Below, piece after piece: positions 1 through 8,806 of a DNA stretch of 64,000 nucleotides. The DNA comes from Clavaria fumosa. Taxonomy: Eukaryota > Basidiomycota > Agaricomycetes > Agaricales > Clavariaceae. The DNA lies in contig OX637796.1 of assembly GCA_951802425.1 (NCBI GenBank), positions 4,574,162 through 4,638,161 of the forward strand, in the 5' to 3' direction. The notes below the pieces were generated by a model. The model did no database searches, had not been told where the DNA came from, and saw only the letters and a program-made list of their open reading frames with translations. The position numbers were made by a program, and so were the translations under genes. Within the stretch, counting starts at the first letter, position 1; each line of letters begins with the position of its first letter.

Positions 1-434
1 TTGTGCTTTTTTGGTGTGGCTGTATGGACATGACCCATTATAACCACACTCATTGTGTTGAAGGTTCAAAAAAGTTGTAATATGACTTATCCCTCAAAAG
101 AACCAGACTCAATAGTATATTGAGTGTTTAGTTCTATGTAAAGGGATCTGTCCTCTCTGTACAGTCACAATGCAGTATATATAGGTGAGTGGCCCTTAAG
201 AGGGCCACTGACATAATCATAGCCAAGTGGCTATGCTAGTAAACTAAATAAGGTATATAACTTATGTAATCAAAGGACATAGAAGGCCTGTGGCCTTACA
301 CCAGACTTTGATATTCTCACTCTGCACTGCTCTGCTACAAGTTTGACCTAAGGTCCCAATAAGGAAATCATCTCATGACCATCTCACAACCTTTTCTCAG
401 CCTTCTGTCCTCTACTTTTGGATCAACCACAACA
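1..434 (+). repeat. Degenerate LTR remnant related to element F
   Basis: The stretch up to 434 resembles the 3' half of the F LTR (12252-12852): CTTTGATATTCTC followed by a TCTGCAC block, a C/T-rich stretch with CTCACAACCTTT, and an end of the form TTTTGGATCAACCACAACA. A TATATATA box lies near 176-183. The left boundary is unclear and may be outside the window. No coding sequence is visible. It reads as an old, partial or solo LTR. Confidence 0.4.
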
Positions 435-647
435 AGTATTCATATGAATAGACTTAAGTATCTAATATCTCATTATTGGTTGGATATTAAGGCAAGGTGT
501 AAGAGGATGAAATAGTCGAAATGACTATGGAAATCCTTTGGTTAATTGCCCTTGTTTGATATATTGATGCTTGAGTCACTATAGAATATTTCTATTTGCT
601 GCCCACATTAGCAATGCCTTGTAGACAACATTAAGGTTATCTTAGTA

Positions 648-671
648 CAGTCAACGCCCTCTTAACCCATA
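648..671 (+). repeat. Left terminal inverted repeat
   Basis: It begins CAGTCAACGCCCTCTTAACC and matches the reverse complement of 3184-3207 over 24 nt. Target TA at 646-647. Confidence 0.93.
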
Positions 672-792
672 CCATTTGGTCACAGCCCCGAGCTATGGGT
701 TATGGAGGAGTATGGCTTATGAGGGCGTGGTCAAAAAAATCATTTATTTTTTAAATAAAAAATTGGTGGAGCCTTTAACAGATGCATAGAAG

Positions 793-2526
793 CTATATAC
801 GAGAAAAGTAGTCAGTTACGAGGGTAGGAACCATAGTACGAGAGTCTTCCAACTGTATTTGACGGCAGAACGAGGCCAAAATAGCCTCTAGTTTACGCAC
901 AACAGGATTATGTGCAAAACCAATATACCTGTTGATAGTCGCGAGTGCTTGAAACACCTCACAACATCTAGGGCACGAGTGAACCGATGCATCGTCATCA
1001 ACATCATCATCTCCACCATTGATTGCCGCATCTTCCTGTGCATCCCGGGCATCCAGCACAGCCATGCAGATCGCATCATCTGTTGTTTCATCCATAATCT
1101 GTGCCTCATCCACCGGGTTGAGTATCTCTTCAAGGTCCATTCGGTTGCGAGCCTGAAGTGATCCTGTCGACACGAGCTCATCAAGAGCAGCCTCAACTTG
1201 CCTCTCAGCCTCTGCAATGGGATCTTCCAGTGGTTTGTTGGCATGAACAAGTGACGAGATTGGAAGAGAGGGATTCGGTACAGCAGGAGGGTGCATTTCA
1301 GGAAGGATGGCTGCTTTGGACCAGCAGTGTCTAATTGTGGTTGTGTCCACTTCATGCGAAGCAGCATCGGCAAGCCGCATAGCTTGAAGCTGATTGATGT
1401 CGTAGATTTCCGAAGGAGTCACACCGCTATCGTAGTGGTCAATTGCACGGAGGATGTATTTTGCGCGATAGTGAGCCTTGAAGCATCGGATAATACCCTG
1501 ATCCATTGGCTGGACATGTGCAGTAAGATTCGGCTCAAAATTCTCAATGCGAATGTTTCGAAGGCCGTCTGGGATGATGTGGCCAGAGAAATTATCTTGG
1601 AGGAGGAGGATCTTGCGATTCTTCAGTCCCAATTCCCGATCCCACTGTTCAAGCCACTCTTGATAGAGGCTTGCCGTCATCCAAGCCTTCGCGTTATTCT
1701 GATAATAAAATCCAAGTTGTGTTCCTGTCTTGTTTCGGAATGCTCGAGGCTTTTTTGCCTTCCCAATAACAAATGCCGGCAGCTTTTCAGACCCATCTGC
1801 ATTTGCCGCAAAGGCATAGGTCAACCTGACCTTTTTGCCCTTAACTCCGGGGCATCGTTTGTCAGCAAGACTGCGATTGGGAGGCATCCTATCACTGAAA
1901 TAAGGATGCTTTGAATTTGGAAGAAAAAATAGTGCGTGCCCATAAAATAGCCCCGTTTCATCCATGTTAAAGAGGTCCTTCAGCCCGTACCCATACTTTT
2001 CAATCAACTCCTGAAGACGCTTTCTCTCGCTCGCAATTGTCTCTGGGTTTGCTGATCCTGCTTCGCCGTGATGCTTGAACTGTTTCAAGCCATTCCTAGC
2101 TTTGAAACAAGCCAACCAACCATCGCTTAATGTAAGGTGCTCGTCCTTTGGGATGCCGGCAAGCTCTGCAAATCTTGACCACTTCTGACGAAGTACCTCA
2201 CCCATAATGAGAATTTTGTCAGCCATCGCCTTTGATACCCACAGGTCCATCATTTCTGTGACATCCGGATGCTGTGTTTGACGGGCTCGTTTCGTTTTGC
2301 GGCCTCCACCACTGGAGCTGGCCCACTCTTCCCACCACCTCACCTCATCCTTTATCCATGACGACACCAGAGGCTGTTTAATTTTGAGGTTTGGATAGAT
2401 CGGATCAAAATGGGCTGCAGTTCTCAACTGATTCTTCCCATTCGCATGGTGCCAGTCAAGAATTTCAATGCGTTGTTCAAGAGTCGCATTTTCCTTCTTC
2501 GCAAAAACTGGGGTTGTCTTTGACAT
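793..2526 (-). CDS. pogo/CENP-B-type DDE transposase, 577 aa
   Basis: This would cut and paste the surrounding transposon. The N-terminus (about residues 15-70) looks like a psq/CENP-B-type helix-turn-helix with two Trp residues, followed by a second CENP-B/Tc5-like DNA-binding segment (about 90-170). The catalytic core has three acidic motifs in the expected order: NMDETGLF (about 186-193), LLLQDNFSGH (about 307-316) and QPMDQGI (about 341-347), giving a DDD triad. The C-terminal tail has an acidic stretch (GGDDDVDDDAS), a CPRCC motif, and ends near TLVTDYFSRI, which loosely recalls the PCNA-binding tail of some pogo transposases (weak). The frame is uninterrupted from an ATG just inside the element. 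Family assignment is firm; activity is inferred. Confidence 0.93.
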   Translation of the reverse strand: MSKTTPVFAKKENATLEQRIEILDWHHANGKNQLRTAAHFDPIYPNLKIKQPLVSSWIKDEVRWWEEWASSSGGGRKTKRARQTQHPDVTEMMDLWVSKAMADKILIMGEVLRQKWSRFAELAGIPKDEHLTLSDGWLACFKARNGLKQFKHHGEAGSANPETIASERKRLQELIEKYGYGLKDLFNMDETGLFYGHALFFLPNSKHPYFSDRMPPNRSLADKRCPGVKGKKVRLTYAFAANADGSEKLPAFVIGKAKKPRAFRNKTGTQLGFYYQNNAKAWMTASLYQEWLEQWDRELGLKNRKILLLQDNFSGHIIPDGLRNIRIENFEPNLTAHVQPMDQGIIRCFKAHYRAKYILRAIDHYDSGVTPSEIYDINQLQAMRLADAASHEVDTTTIRHCWSKAAILPEMHPPAVPNPSLPISSLVHANKPLEDPIAEAERQVEAALDELVSTGSLQARNRMDLEEILNPVDEAQIMDETTDDAICMAVLDARDAQEDAAINGGDDDVDDDASVHSCPRCCEVFQALATINRYIGFAHNPVVRKLEAILASFCRQIQLEDSRTMVPTLVTDYFSRI

Positions 2527-2577
2527 GGCCTCTCTTGCAGGCTCTTTTGGTTTGTTCTCTGGTCCTAAATGCCATTG

Positions 2578-2919
2578 TCACCATGTTGAAATGATGGGAT
2601 CACACAGATGCATACGTTTCCATTTTTTCCCCACTGCTTTCATCAAGTCGCCGGCTGCCTGTCGAAGTCTTCTTACCACACTCTTCTGTACATCATCTAG
2701 CCTCTCCAAACCCCTGTCATAGTCTGAAGCATTCTCCAGGACCTCCACAACCTGCTGCTCGTCCACCAAGTTTGCTTCACCATCAAGCCACCTCTCTTCT
2801 TGAGAAGAGATTGACTGCTTCTCAGCCAGTCAAGCTTCGAGTTTTTGTTTCTTGGTTTTATATTGATTTTGTAGAGTTTTTAGGCCTCTCCTCAGGACTG
2901 CGAGAGGCTTCGATGCCAT
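2578..2919 (-). pseudogene. Small accessory ORF of the pogo element, one in-frame TGA
   Basis: This lies between the transposase and the right inverted repeat, on the same strand. An ATG at 2919 opens a Lys/Leu-rich helical reading frame (about 29 codons). It meets a single TGA at about 2830-2832 and continues in the same frame for about 84 more codons of charged helical sequence (motif VVEVLENASDY, then DDVQKSVVRRL). The codon flow across the TGA suggests either one point mutation or a short intron I cannot place. I do not recognise the product; it could be a second transposon protein or the broken start of an accessory gene. Confidence 0.45.
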
Positions 2920-3183
2920 AGATTGGCCGAATTCGAGCAATAAAAAATATCTATTTGTGGCAATTTTTGTTTTGCGTGACTCAATACCGGTCAGCAAGCT
3001 TTTTGCTGGTGACAAATTAGGCAAATTCCCATGTGTTCACCCAAATTCATGGGTTTTCAACCTCGGAAAAGGTATGGGTTATGGGGTATGGGGGAGGTAT
3101 GGGTTATTGCTCCAAAATCACTGCAAACCAGCTTGGTAACATGAAAATCTTATGGGGTTTCAGGGAGTATGGGTTAAGAGGGC

Positions 3184-3207
3184 TATGGGTTAAGAGGGCG
3201 TTGACTG
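3184..3207 (-). repeat. Right terminal inverted repeat
   Basis: Mirror of 648-671, ending GCGTTGACTG and followed by target TA at 3208-3209. A second near-copy of TATGGGTTAAGAGGG stands directly inside it (about 3168-3182). Confidence 0.93.
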
Positions 3208-3388
3208 TAGTACAGGGGTTGTTGTAAGTCCTAATTCAGGCTGTCCATCCACTGATTGGCTTCCAGCAGCTAAGCCGAGCCCTACCCGAGCCCTGTCATA
3301 TCAGGTCTTACTGACCGTCACAAATCCGAGTTTCTTGCACCAGGCGCTGGCGCTCTCTTTTAGTGGCAGAAGGCATTGTGTCCTAGCG

Positions 3389-4842
3389 ATGCCAGTGGCA
3401 GGGAAAAAACTGAGTGGCTACGATTTTTACCGAGAAGTCCTAGGTAGCCCAAAATTTATCCTGGCGCCGATGGTCGATCAGAGTGAACTCGTGAGTACGC
3501 CGAGTCTAAATCTTTATTTCATAAATAAATAAGAAAAACACAGGCTTGGCGGTTACTATCAAGGAAATACGGAGCGCAAGTGAGTGTAGACCGCGCGTTT
3601 GCTCACGGACGCCTTGATCAATTGCGCAGCTCGCGTACACCCCAATGATCAATGCGAAGGCATGCCAAATCTACCGTCTCAACTTCACGCTCATATCCTA
3701 GTGTAACAGATTTTCTCCACTGCCGGCAGCGTAGTGCGCCGAGATCGTATGTTCGACATTTCGCATGGCGAGGAAGGCGGTCCATTGGACCGTCCGCTCA
3801 TCGTCCAATTCTGTGCAAATGATCCCAGTCAACTCCTCGACGCCGCAAGAATTGTTGAACCATATTGTGATGCCATCGATATCAACTTGGGTTGTCCACA
3901 AGACATTGCGAAGAGAGGTCATTATGGTGCATTCCTACAGGACGATTGGGATTTGATTTTCAAACTCGGTACGTAAATGTTCGCGTCGTCTCTGATGTTT
4001 GAAATTTGTCTCGATAAATTTGTTTCCTCTAGTCAACGTGCTACACACAAACCTCTCCATACCCGTTACCGCCAAATTTCGTGTTTTCCCCACTACCGAG
4101 AAGACAGTCGAATATGCAAGGATGCTAGAGAGTGCTGGTGCTCAGATCCTCACTTGTCACGGACGCACGAGGGATCAACGAGGTCACAACAGTGTATGCG
4201 TGTGCTCTCCCGGATTCGAAGACTTCCTAACATGTGTCCAGGGCCTTGCTGACTGGGAGAAAATCCGCGCCGTCAAAAGTGCTGTTAGAGTGCCTGTGTT
4301 GGCGAACGGCAACATTCTCTATTACTCCGACATTGCAAAATGCATTGCTGCGACTGGGGCAGATGCGGTTATGTCTGCGGAAGGCCAATTGTACAACCCA
4401 GCCATCTTCGCTACGTCGTTTGATTCCCTCTATCCAGATGGCGGCTCGCATCCATACCACACGGAGCTGGCGCTTGAGTACTTGGCAATAGTCAAGGGTC
4501 TGAAGACAACCACCACACTAAGCGCTGTCAAGGGTCATTTGTTCAAATTAATGCGACCAGGTTTAGCTATGGAGAGGGGCTTACGAGAGAAACTGGGCAA
4601 GATTGTGGCGAAGGATGGCTGGTTGGACCTGTTCCATGATATAGTCATGGAGGTGCACAGGCAGATGAAGGTGCTCTCTGGTTGCTTTTCTAGAATAACA
4701 AATAACAGGGTCAACACAGCACGATGCCCGAATGGGCGAAGATCCCGCTACAGATCTGTCATACAAGAGCCATCTTTTACCAGGAATCAAGCCATTGCCA
4801 CACTGGCTTGCCCAGCCGTACATCCGTAGTCCACATGTGTGA
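3389..4842 (+). CDS. DUS1: tRNA-dihydrouridine(16/17) synthase, Dus1 type; 7 exons, 379 aa
   Basis: This is an FMN enzyme that reduces uridine to dihydrouridine in the tRNA D-loop. My exon model is 3389-3490, 3544-3579, 3630-3659, 3710-3968, 4033-4193, 4242-4670 and 4720-4842 (1140 nt). Family marks in order: [11 protein letters not shown] near the start (flavin barrel), [30 protein letters not shown] with the catalytic Cys, [31 protein letters not shown], and a C-terminal [11 protein letters not shown]. Introns are 48-64 nt. Intron 3 (3660-3709) uses a GC donor, the only choice I found that keeps the frame. Exons 2 and 3 are only 36 and 30 nt. The start is the first ATG in frame, just before the barrel. 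It converges on the Dsk2 gene with 177 bp between stops. No lesions seen. Confidence 0.9.
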
Positions 4843-5019
4843 CTGTTAATTCATAAATTCATTTCGCGGTTGTACAGCATTCTTTAACTTGGTACAACGC
4901 CACGGGTCGCTCGCAAGCGTCAAGGAGAAAATAGGAACAGGCAGGGGCATGAGTACGGGCAAGGCGTGAACCAAGTGATGAAGAATGGAACTTGTTACAA
5001 ATCATTTGATTACGAGTCC

Positions 5020-6392
5020 TCACAAACCTCCCCCACCTAGAATATATTCTATAGCAGAATTGACATTGCCGCCAGTCGCGAGAAGAGCCCTGATATTCTG
5101 CGACGCGTTAGTAAAGCCCATGTCTTGCAGTTGCTATAGAACGCAGTGTGAGCTTGTGCTAGGATGTGATACGAATGATATTGTTTACCTGCAGCTGCAC
5201 TTGAAACCTCTCCTCTGCCGGCCGAGGATCTACAGGTCCTCCGCTGAGAGGGGCGGAACCAAAGCCGCTCGCGAAGAGATACTGCATGAGGGCAGGGTTA
5301 AATGAAGGTAATGCAGGGGGAGATCGGCCATCCACTGCACTTCCTTGTGGCCCTGATAAATTAGGATTGTCAGGTGTGGGCGGCGTCTGGTCAACAGCAG
5401 GATTGGGGAAGCCAGTCGCTGGTTGGGAGACAGATGGAAGTCCAGGTGCCGGGAAGCTAGAAGGGCCACCGCCTAAAGTGGCGCCCGGCTCACGAAGCAT
5501 CGAGGACATTTGCAGCATCATACGCAATGACTCGGGATTAGACCTGTTGAAAGCTTCAGTAGGATGGGGAAGTCTATGAGGAATATTCGCACATCAATTG
5601 TCTGAAGTTGGCGCTTTGGAGTACTTCCCTGACTTGCGGACTCATGCCAGCAAGTTGAGGGTTGGATGCAATAATCTGATCCAGAACGGCAGGATTGGAC
5701 ATGACACTGGATATCTGCTGAAGAAATTGGGGCGAGCTCATCATAGTTGCCAACTTGAACGAGACCGAGTTAGATTATTCTCGACTAGAGTAATGTCTCA
5801 GTCGCGCACCATGTTGGGATCATTCTGGTTCAGGCCTGTCTCTGCAAATGGATTGAATCCAGCCATGAGCCCGTATCCCTGATGGCTGTTGAGTTGGGTG
5901 AGTGGATCATGTGGGTTCTGGCCTGCTTGCATAGACGGCAGCGGATGCGAAGCAGAAGACTGCTGTGAGGATGACGGAACGGTGCGTGATGCTCCTTTGA
6001 CCATGTGAATAGTGTGCGAAGACTGAATCTTATAGACTGAAAGTGGATCTTCGTCCTAGTATATGCTTCTGTAAGGAAGTGATCAGCCGAGGAGGCAAAA
6101 TACACCTCACCTTGAGGACTCGGCCTGACCATTGCGTAAGTCGAGAGCACCTGGATGAGGTAAAAGAAAACATACCTGAGTATATCAACCTTTGACGATC
6201 TGCCTCAACATCAGACTTGGCGGCAATTGCGTGTTTTAGATCTAGCACAAGTTTGTCAGGACTTATTGCGATCTGTAACTTCAATTCGTTTGGGCCTGTG
6301 AAATGGATTCAAGGCATTGTAAAACGCATTCAAAAGCCACGGCGCGCACCTTTGACATTGATCTGAATTTCACCTGTTGGATCGTCTGCCAT
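5020..6392 (-). CDS. DSK2: Ubiquilin/Dsk2-type ubiquitin receptor; 7 exons, 350 aa
   Basis: This protein shuttles ubiquitinated proteins to the proteasome. My exon model on the minus strand is 6350-6392, 6176-6295, 6111-6124, 5810-6055, 5593-5753, 5189-5543 and 5020-5133 (1053 nt). An N-terminal ubiquitin-like domain (about residues 9-80) shows RLIYSGRVLKDEDPL and SSHTIHMVKG across three introns. A Ser/Gln-rich linker follows, then an STI1-type segment (SSPQFLQQISSVM, SNPAVLDQIIASNP, SNPESLRMMLQM), a Pro/Gly-rich linker, and a C-terminal UBA domain (QLQDMGFTNASQNIRALLA). Exon 3 is a 14-nt micro-exon needed to join the ubiquitin-like fold. Introns are 49-56 nt. Length is close to that of yeast Dsk2. 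The start ATG fits the ubiquitin-like domain. No lesions seen. Confidence 0.9.
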
Positions 6393-7258
6393 GGTGCAAG
6401 CCGAGGAAGGTCCTACGTCGAAGATGTGCAATGGCTTGCTGCGACATGTTTGGTCTTGATGACAAAGTATGACTGCCAAACGAGGAAAAAAAAAATCTCC
6501 TTATTACTGTAAAAAGCTCGGTCCGTGGGAATTTTCGCTTACATAAATTTATTTCTGCATTAAACATTTTGTAACACCTCAACCACTCATCTGATTGACA
6601 TGCCCCCAGCATATGAATTATAGACCCACTCACCCTCTCTCTACCACTCATTTTTTCGTGATTTTTAGTCAAGAATTGAAGGAGGTGTGGTCCTAACAAA
6701 AAACTTGATTATGTAAAATTACATTAAATCACTTTTGGTCCTATTTACATCTCAGCCACTCCATACACAACCATGAGAAGTAAAAGTATCCCATGATCAC
6801 AAGATAGAAATGTCACTCCATACAGATCACAACCTAGAAAAGTCACATGTGTGGCATTGACCTGTCTGCCTTACATATTGATATGGTGTCTTCACAACTG
6901 TCAGCTGTTTTCCTATGGACAGGGCAGGGCATCTGTATTGATGTAGTCATTGGGACTGTCTGCAGTTTGCATATGGACAGTACAGGGCATGTTTCCCAGG
7001 TGTACTGTGGGTCCTTGACAATGCTTATCCAAGCAGTCTGGTGATGATGGGTACCTGTTATGATTGTGCTTGGAGGGTTGGAGGTCAGAATGAAGTCCGG
7101 TCAGATGTCAGTCAGGATTCCAGGCCTGCTGGAATTTGGACTTCAGGGTTCAGGTGGGACTTGGCAAACATATTGAAATGATGCCCCTATGTGTTAGGGC
7201 CTGTCCTGTCTCATAAGTAGCACCATAGCTGAATACTTATGTGCACGAGTTGTATGAG
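6393..7258. other. Intergenic stretch, no gene seen
   Basis: The part next to 6393 is probably the promoter of the Dsk2 gene. The rest is A/T-rich with two imperfect repeats of an ACTGTC...CATATGGACAG block (about 6895-6985). I see no conserved coding frame or RNA gene. Confidence 0.5.
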
Positions 7259-7943
7259 TGCAAAGGGAGGTTTCCCATCCATGCAGGTCTGGCCGGAGCA
7301 CCAGCACTGCTGTGCCTTCTTGACACCTCATGGACTCTTTGAACCAGCTGTCATGTGGTTTGGACTGCAGAATGCGCTGGCCACCTTCCAATGTTTCATG
7401 AACCATGTGCTGAGGGAGGAGATTGCAGGAGGGCATGTCTGAGCATACATGGATGGCAAAGCCACTCTTCCAGCTGACTGGGAATGTTCCATGGAAATGG
7501 GAGGAGGAGGAGGAAGCAGCCTTCCGAGATCTCCGCCAGGCGCTTGTATCAGCCCCGGTCTTGGCTCTGCCTCAGGACAAAGGGAGATGGAAGGTAGAGA
7601 CAGATGCAAGTAACCTGGCAACTGGTGGAGTGCTCTCACAGCAGCAGACAGATGGAACCTGGAGAGTTGTTGACTATATCTCCAAGGCCCTCACTGCAGC
7701 TGAGAAGAACTATGATGTGTATGACAAGGAGTTCTTAGCTGTGATTTGGGCACTTCACAAATGGTGGGCATACCTCATTGGAGTGGAGGAGACGATTGAG
7801 ATCTGGATGGACCATGCAAACCTCCAGTACTTCCAGAAGCCCCAGAAGTTGAAACCGAGACAGGTCTGTTGGGTTGGGGAGCTCCAGTGCTTTGACTTTG
7901 AGATAAAGTATTGCACTGGCAAGTCAAACACAAAGGCAGATGC
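7259..7943 (+). pseudogene. Family-A gypsy pol fragment (RT + RNase H) with internal deletion
   Basis: This starts inside the reverse transcriptase palm (KGGFPSMQVWPEHQH, then FGLQNALATFQ) and jumps at about 7445 from the end of GGHV directly to AKPLFQLTGNVPW. That loses roughly 100 codons, including the YVDD catalytic box and the thumb. RNase H follows (ETDASNLATGGVLSQQ, YDKEFLAVIWAL) up to SNTKADA, where it is cut by the 5' LTR of element A at 7944. It is an older, deleted relative of the elements at 7944, 42405 and 48362, and was the insertion target for element A. Confidence 0.85.
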
Positions 7944-8232
7944 TGTTAGGATCGCTTATGTAAGCCATCCCAAAGTGCAGTTGTGGAGAAACTGGGGAGG
8001 GTTGTTGGAAGGTCACATGACCTGTGGCTGTGGTCAGATTACATAATCGTAAGATCACATGACCTGGGCCTGGGCGCATCACGTGATCTGAGGGTCCGAG
8101 CGTGGGAAAGTCGGCAAGTCCCGAGGCTCTCGCTATATATACTGCGTCCTTTCCATTTTTGTACTCTTTTCCCCTTATCTTAGTATTGTTGTCATGACCT
8201 TACGCTTAAGTTGTGTGAGACCCAGTCTGATA
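7944..8232 (+). repeat. 5' LTR of element A (289 bp)
   Basis: It starts TGTTAGGATCG and ends CAGTCTGATA, so it ends in TA rather than the usual CA; all family-A copies here share this. It carries CACATGACC and ATCACGTGATC palindromic motifs (about 8014-8087) and a TATATATA box at about 8134-8141. The length and ends match the 5' LTR of D at 48362-48650. Confidence 0.92.
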
Positions 8233-8244
8233 TAATACTAAGAT
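8177..8244 (+). promoter_or_regulatory. Self-primer pair of element A
   Basis: ATCTTAGTATT at 8177-8187, about 43 nt after the TATA box, is the exact complement of AATACTAAGAT at 8234-8244, which begins one nt beyond the LTR. There is no TGG-type tRNA primer site. This is the layout of Tf1-type self-priming, where the 5' end of the transcript folds onto the primer-binding site. The inference rests on complementarity and position. Confidence 0.8.
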
Positions 8245-8806
8245 CCGCCTGTCCGCCCTAGCCCCGTGTCCTAACCCGGCTAGCCTGGACCCTTAATTTC
8301 AAACTGTGACACGTTGTCACAGCTCAGCCCCTATCATCCTCTTCTCCTTTACCCTGCCCGCGGTGTGTAACAGAACCGCGCGAAATTTTTACTGTGTGTA
8401 GATACACGTGACCAGACCCAGAGGAAGTCAACTGTGACCCTCCCCAAGTGATACCGAGTGCCCAAGGCCCGGAACTTTGTTTTACAGCTACGTACCAGTG
8501 AATCGTGTAGTGTACAGGGCAAGGAAAGGCCCCTACATAGTCTTTCTGTAGTTTCCTGGTCCAGTGGACAGGGCCCTTGCTCTGTGACCATTGTCAGAAG
8601 GGCGCACGGGCAACTCATTAGGAGTTGTGGAGTGACCACCTGGGACACCATTTGGGCCCCACGTTAACAAAAGTTTCATAGAATAAGAGTTCTATAGGTA
8701 CATAAGTACACAGAAGAGCAGCCTAAGAGGACAGGACTGTTAAGAGATCGAAGAAATCCTGAGTGCCCAAGGCCTGGAACTTTATCTACAGCATCCAGGG
8801 CCTGTG
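8245..8806 (+). other. Leader of element A between primer site and gag
   Basis: No coding frame is convincing. It contains an inverted repeat TGTGACACGTTGTCACA (about 8306-8322) and a direct repeat whose core is GAGTGCCCAAGGCC followed by GGAACTTT and TACAGC, at about 8457-8490 and 8761-8791. Both features recur in the leaders of the related elements and may serve packaging or splicing. Confidence 0.5.

Larger units (their letters stand above)
648..3207 (-). mobile_element. pogo/Tigger-type DNA transposon, 2560 bp
   Basis: Perfect 24-bp terminal inverted repeats lie at 648-671 and 3184-3207, each flanked by a TA dinucleotide (646-647 and 3208-3209), the usual target duplication of Tc1/mariner/pogo transposons. 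Further copies of the TATGGGTTA motif stand just inside both ends (about 697-735 and 3070-3190) and may be transposase-binding sites. The element holds one full transposase ORF and a smaller upstream ORF on the same strand. With both ends and the transposase intact, it looks young and possibly autonomous. Confidence 0.93.

Noticed and set aside
4194..4241. Read-through of this 48-nt segment as DUS1 exon
   Set aside because: It is open in frame, but has GTATGC and CCAG borders and interrupts a conserved stretch, so I treat it as an intron.
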